Of a stretch of 8,643 nt of DNA, positions 6,154-8,643 are shown piece after piece. How positions within the stretch are numbered: the first letter of the stretch is position 1; each line of letters opens with the position of its first letter. Source of the stretch: Syntrophaceae bacterium (GTDB lineage: Bacteria; Desulfobacterota; SM23-61). A program made the translations under genes and the position numbers. The stretch lies in the NCBI GenBank assembly GCA_003154025.1, contig PMCE01000085.1, forward strand, positions 1 to 8,643, read 5' to 3'. Under the pieces are notes generated by a model. The model had not been told where the DNA came from, ran no database searches, and was given only the letters and a program-made list of their open reading frames with translations.

Positions 6154-8508
6154 GTGAAGAAAAGGGGCCGGGTATTTCACCATCTATTTCTATGCCTGTT
6201 GGCCTCCTGCCTGATTGGACCTGTTCCAGCTTTTTCGCAAGTCCTCCAGCCCGAGCAGCTTTCCGGAATTTCTACGATCGTGGAAGGGGCGATCCGGGCG
6301 GGGCAAATCCCGGGAGCTGTCATTGTGATCGGCCACCAGGGAAAAGTGGTCTTCCGCCAGGCTTTCGGCTCCCGCGCGTATGCCCCCAAGAGAGAGGCCA
6401 TGACCCTGGACACTCTCTTCGACATCGCCTCCCTCACCAAAGTGGTGGCCACCACCCCCGCTCTGCTTCAGCTCGTGGAAAGAGGAAAATTGAGCCTGGA
6501 TGACCCGGTGGTCAAGCACTGGCCGAAGTTCAAGGGTCATGGCAAAGAGCGAATCACCCTACGAGAGCTTTTGACTCATTATTCAGGACTCCGGGCCGGC
6601 CTGCCTCTCAAAAAGAATTGGTCGGGGTACGATTCCGCCCTCGAAAAAATCGCCGCCGAAAAGCCCGTCCATCCCCCGGGTTCCCGCTTTCTCTACAGCG
6701 ACATGAACTTCATCATCCTGGGCGAGCTCGTTCGGCGGGTCTCGGGGCAATCGCTGGATGCTTACTGCCGGGAGCATATCTTTCAGCCCCTGGATATGAA
6801 GAACACCCGCTTCCTTCCGCCCCGGTCCCTGTACGGCCGCCTGGCTCCGACGATGGAGGATAACCTGGGAGAGGTCCACGATCCCGTGGCTCTAAGGATG
6901 GGGGGGGTGGCGGGGCATGCGGGGGTCTTTTCCACGGCTGATGATCTGGGCCTTTTCGCCCAAGCCATCCTTGACGGGGGCAGCCATGCGAGCAGCCGGG
7001 TCTTGAGCCCTCAAGCCATAGAGAAGATGATCCTTCCCCAATCGCCGGCCGACAAAATTCCTCAGAGGGGGCTGGGATGGGCCATCCATTCTTCTTCTAT
7101 TTCCAATTCGGGGGCCAGTTGGAGCGAATGCCTTCCCCCGGGGTCTTTCGGCCACAAGGGTTATACCGGCACCATGATCTGGATCGATCCTGGCGCTCAG
7201 ACCTATGTGATTGTTTTGACCAATCGGGTTTATCCCAGCGGGGAAGCGGGCCGGGAGTCTGTGCGGGACCAGATCTTTGCGCTGGTGGCGCAGGCGACCG
7301 GGCGGGCCATATCCACGAGCCTGTGCTCCCAGACTTTCCCGGTCGTGTCGAACGGGTTGGAAGCGGCTGGCCCTCCGAAGGTAAGGACGGGAATCGACGT
7401 TCTGGCAGACCAGAAGTTCGCCCCCCTCTCGGGCAAGAAGGTCGGGCTGGTCACCAATCACACGGGGCGGGATTCGAGCGGACAGCGAACCATCGACCTT
7501 CTCCACAAAGCCCCCAAAGTGAAGCTGAAGGCCATCTTTTCTCCCGAGCACGGACTTACGGGCAAGGCCGATAGCAAAGTTTCTTCAACCAAGGATCCGA
7601 TCACCAGAGTACCCGTTTACAGCCTCTACGGGGATACCCTCCGGCCTACGGCCAAAATGCTGAAAGGCCTGGATGCGCTGGTCTTCGACGTGCAGGACGC
7701 CGGGGCCCGTTTTTACACTTACATCTCCACCATGGGCTATGCCATGGAAGCTGCGGCCCAGAAAGGAATTCCCTTCTATGTCCTGGACCGGCCGAACCCG
7801 ATCCGTGCCTCCATAGTCCAGGGCCCGGTGATGGATTCGGACCTGAAATCTTTTACCGGCTATTTCCCCCTCCCCGTCCGGCACGGCATGACGGTGGGCG
7901 AGCTGGCCAGAATGTTCAACGGGGAGAACAAAATGGGGGTGAATCTGAAGGTGATTCCCATGAACGGCTACCGGAGAAATGCCTGGTTTGATGAAACCGG
8001 CCTCCCCTGGGTGAACCCTTCGCCGAATCTTCGGTCCCTGACTCAGGCGATCCTCTATCCCGGGGTGGCCCTCGTCGAGGGGGCGAATGTAAGCGTGGGA
8101 AGGGGAACGGATATGCCTTTCGAGGTTATCGGGGCTCCCTGGATCAAGGCCCAGGAGCTGACCGAATATCTTCAACAGCGGAACATTCCCGGCGTCGAGT
8201 TCCAGCCCGCGGCCTTTATACCTGATGGAAGCCGATTCAAAGGACGGGTGTGTTATGGAATTCGGATTTCTCTGGCCGACCGGCAGGCCCTCGATTCAGC
8301 GGCCCTGGGAGTCGAAATCATCTGCGCCCTCAACCGCTGCTACCCCCGGGATTTTGAAATCGACAAAACCCTCTCGTTGATCGGGTCTCGCCCCGTTTTC
8401 CAAGCCATCAAAGACGGCCAGGATCCCAAGTCAATCGCCGCTCTGTGGCAGGCCCCCCTGGAACAGTTCCGCCTTCTGCGATCCAAATATCTGCTCTACC
8501 CGGACTAA
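6154..8508 (+). CDS. Exported fusion: class-C beta-lactamase-fold serine hydrolase (AmiE-like) + DUF1343/NamZ (GH171) exo-N-acetylmuramidase
   Basis: A 784-residue two-domain exported protein. Residues 1-28 are a signal peptide (KKRGR, hydrophobic core, AFS before Gln29); LASC at 16-19 also fits a lipobox, so a lipid anchor is possible. Domain 1 (about 33-385) is a penicillin-binding/class-C beta-lactamase fold: SLTK at 93-96 gives nucleophile S93 and K96, YSD at 181-183 stands where YxN occurs, GEVHDP at 239-244, GVAGHAGVFST at 251-261, and GHKGYTG at 333-339 is the third motif. Domain 2 (about 409-784) is DUF1343/NamZ: TGIDVL, GLVTNHTG (431-438), FSPEHG (462-467), SLYG (490-493), FDVQDAGARFYTY (511-523), LDRPNP (544-549), RHGMT (576-580), NPSPN (621-625), VEGANVSVGRGT (641-652). 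In B. subtilis separate AmiE, NagZ and NamZ release peptide, GlcNAc and MurNAc from peptidoglycan fragments. By analogy this protein may do the amidase and muramidase steps in the periplasm. The family calls are strong; amidase rather than esterase or DD-peptidase activity is inferred. Confidence 0.93.
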   Translation: MKKRGRVFHHLFLCLLASCLIGPVPAFSQVLQPEQLSGISTIVEGAIRAGQIPGAVIVIGHQGKVVFRQAFGSRAYAPKREAMTLDTLFDIASLTKVVATTPALLQLVERGKLSLDDPVVKHWPKFKGHGKERITLRELLTHYSGLRAGLPLKKNWSGYDSALEKIAAEKPVHPPGSRFLYSDMNFIILGELVRRVSGQSLDAYCREHIFQPLDMKNTRFLPPRSLYGRLAPTMEDNLGEVHDPVALRMGGVAGHAGVFSTADDLGLFAQAILDGGSHASSRVLSPQAIEKMILPQSPADKIPQRGLGWAIHSSSISNSGASWSECLPPGSFGHKGYTGTMIWIDPGAQTYVIVLTNRVYPSGEAGRESVRDQIFALVAQATGRAISTSLCSQTFPVVSNGLEAAGPPKVRTGIDVLADQKFAPLSGKKVGLVTNHTGRDSSGQRTIDLLHKAPKVKLKAIFSPEHGLTGKADSKVSSTKDPITRVPVYSLYGDTLRPTAKMLKGLDALVFDVQDAGARFYTYISTMGYAMEAAAQKGIPFYVLDRPNPIRASIVQGPVMDSDLKSFTGYFPLPVRHGMTVGELARMFNGENKMGVNLKVIPMNGYRRNAWFDETGLPWVNPSPNLRSLTQAILYPGVALVEGANVSVGRGTDMPFEVIGAPWIKAQELTEYLQQRNIPGVEFQPAAFIPDGSRFKGRVCYGIRISLADRQALDSAALGVEIICALNRCYPRDFEIDKTLSLIGSRPVFQAIKDGQDPKSIAALWQAPLEQFRLLRSKYLLYPD

Positions 8509-8570
8509 TCGATCCATACCGTCCTGCCTCCCCCATATTTCCTATGCTATATAGAGCCGCTAGCCCATTT

Positions 8571-8643
8571 CTATTCGTCGGCTTTCAATAGCACCACATC
8601 CATGGCGAGAGACTTAGCCCGACTTGGCGGATTCGAGTCGTTT
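8571..8643 (-). CDS. Possible 3' end of an opposing gene leaving the window
   Basis: On the minus strand a frame open from the window edge gives 23 residues ending LAMDVVLLKADE and a TAG stop at 8571-8573. It would be convergent with the fusion gene, 62 bp from its stop. The stretch is too short for codon statistics or family recognition, and an open frame of this length occurs easily by chance. Bases 8509-8570 show no convincing terminator; CTATATAG at 8547-8554 is a short palindrome only. Confidence 0.22.
   Translation of the reverse strand, partial: NDSNPPSRAKSLAMDVVLLKADE

Noticed and set aside
6154..7330. Beta-lactamase antibiotic resistance gene
   Set aside because: The fold motifs are present, but YSD and HKG motifs and the fusion to NamZ point to a cell-wall hydrolase or amidase rather than a drug-inactivating class C enzyme.
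1..8643. CRISPR array, tRNA or rRNA gene, insertion sequence or phage genes
   Set aside because: No spaced direct repeats, cloverleaf-like segments, transposase or integrase motifs were found on either strand.

Overview
The window reads as a chromosomal segment of a fairly GC-rich Gram-negative bacterium. Lipoprotein and export signals, GC-rich third codon positions and AT-rich, repeat-bearing intergenic DNA fit a deltaproteobacterial (Desulfobacterota-like) genome. That placement is an impression from protein style, not a demonstrated assignment. I see no tRNA, rRNA, CRISPR array, transposase or phage gene.

Left half, minus strand (115-3558), transcribed right to left: a two-TM potassium channel with a cytoplasmic RCK (TrkA-type) module; 20 bp later a glycine-zipper outer-membrane lipoprotein; then, after a 27-bp-arm inverted repeat, glucose-6-phosphate dehydrogenase (zwf). 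The first two look like an operon. zwf has its own strong ribosome binding site and may be cotranscribed or separated by the hairpin. Downstream of zwf (1-114) is a degenerate AT-rich tandem repeat and no gene.

Centre (3559-3972): a 414-bp divergent intergenic region. It holds a good -10 box for the channel operon, a pair of overlapping inverted repeats and a very AT-rich stretch just before the rightward genes.

Right half, plus strand (3973-8508): three genes in close order, all with export signals and all resembling glycan-acting enzymes. They are a NodB-type polysaccharide deacetylase; an overlapping (23 nt) DUF4015-type putative glycoside hydrolase with an N-terminal beta-sandwich-like segment; and, 35 bp on, a large two-domain protein joining a class-C beta-lactamase-fold serine hydrolase to a DUF1343/NamZ (GH171) exo-N-acetylmuramidase domain. 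In Bacillus subtilis the equivalents of those two domains (AmiE and NamZ) are separate neighbouring genes of muropeptide salvage, so the fusion suggests a single-chain exported enzyme that trims peptide and MurNAc from peptidoglycan fragments. The deacetylase plus putative hydrolase resemble, in split form, the two-domain logic of PgaB. Together the three genes are the best candidate in the window for an under-described cell-envelope glycan-processing system. After them are 135 bp containing at most the tail of an opposing gene running off the window.
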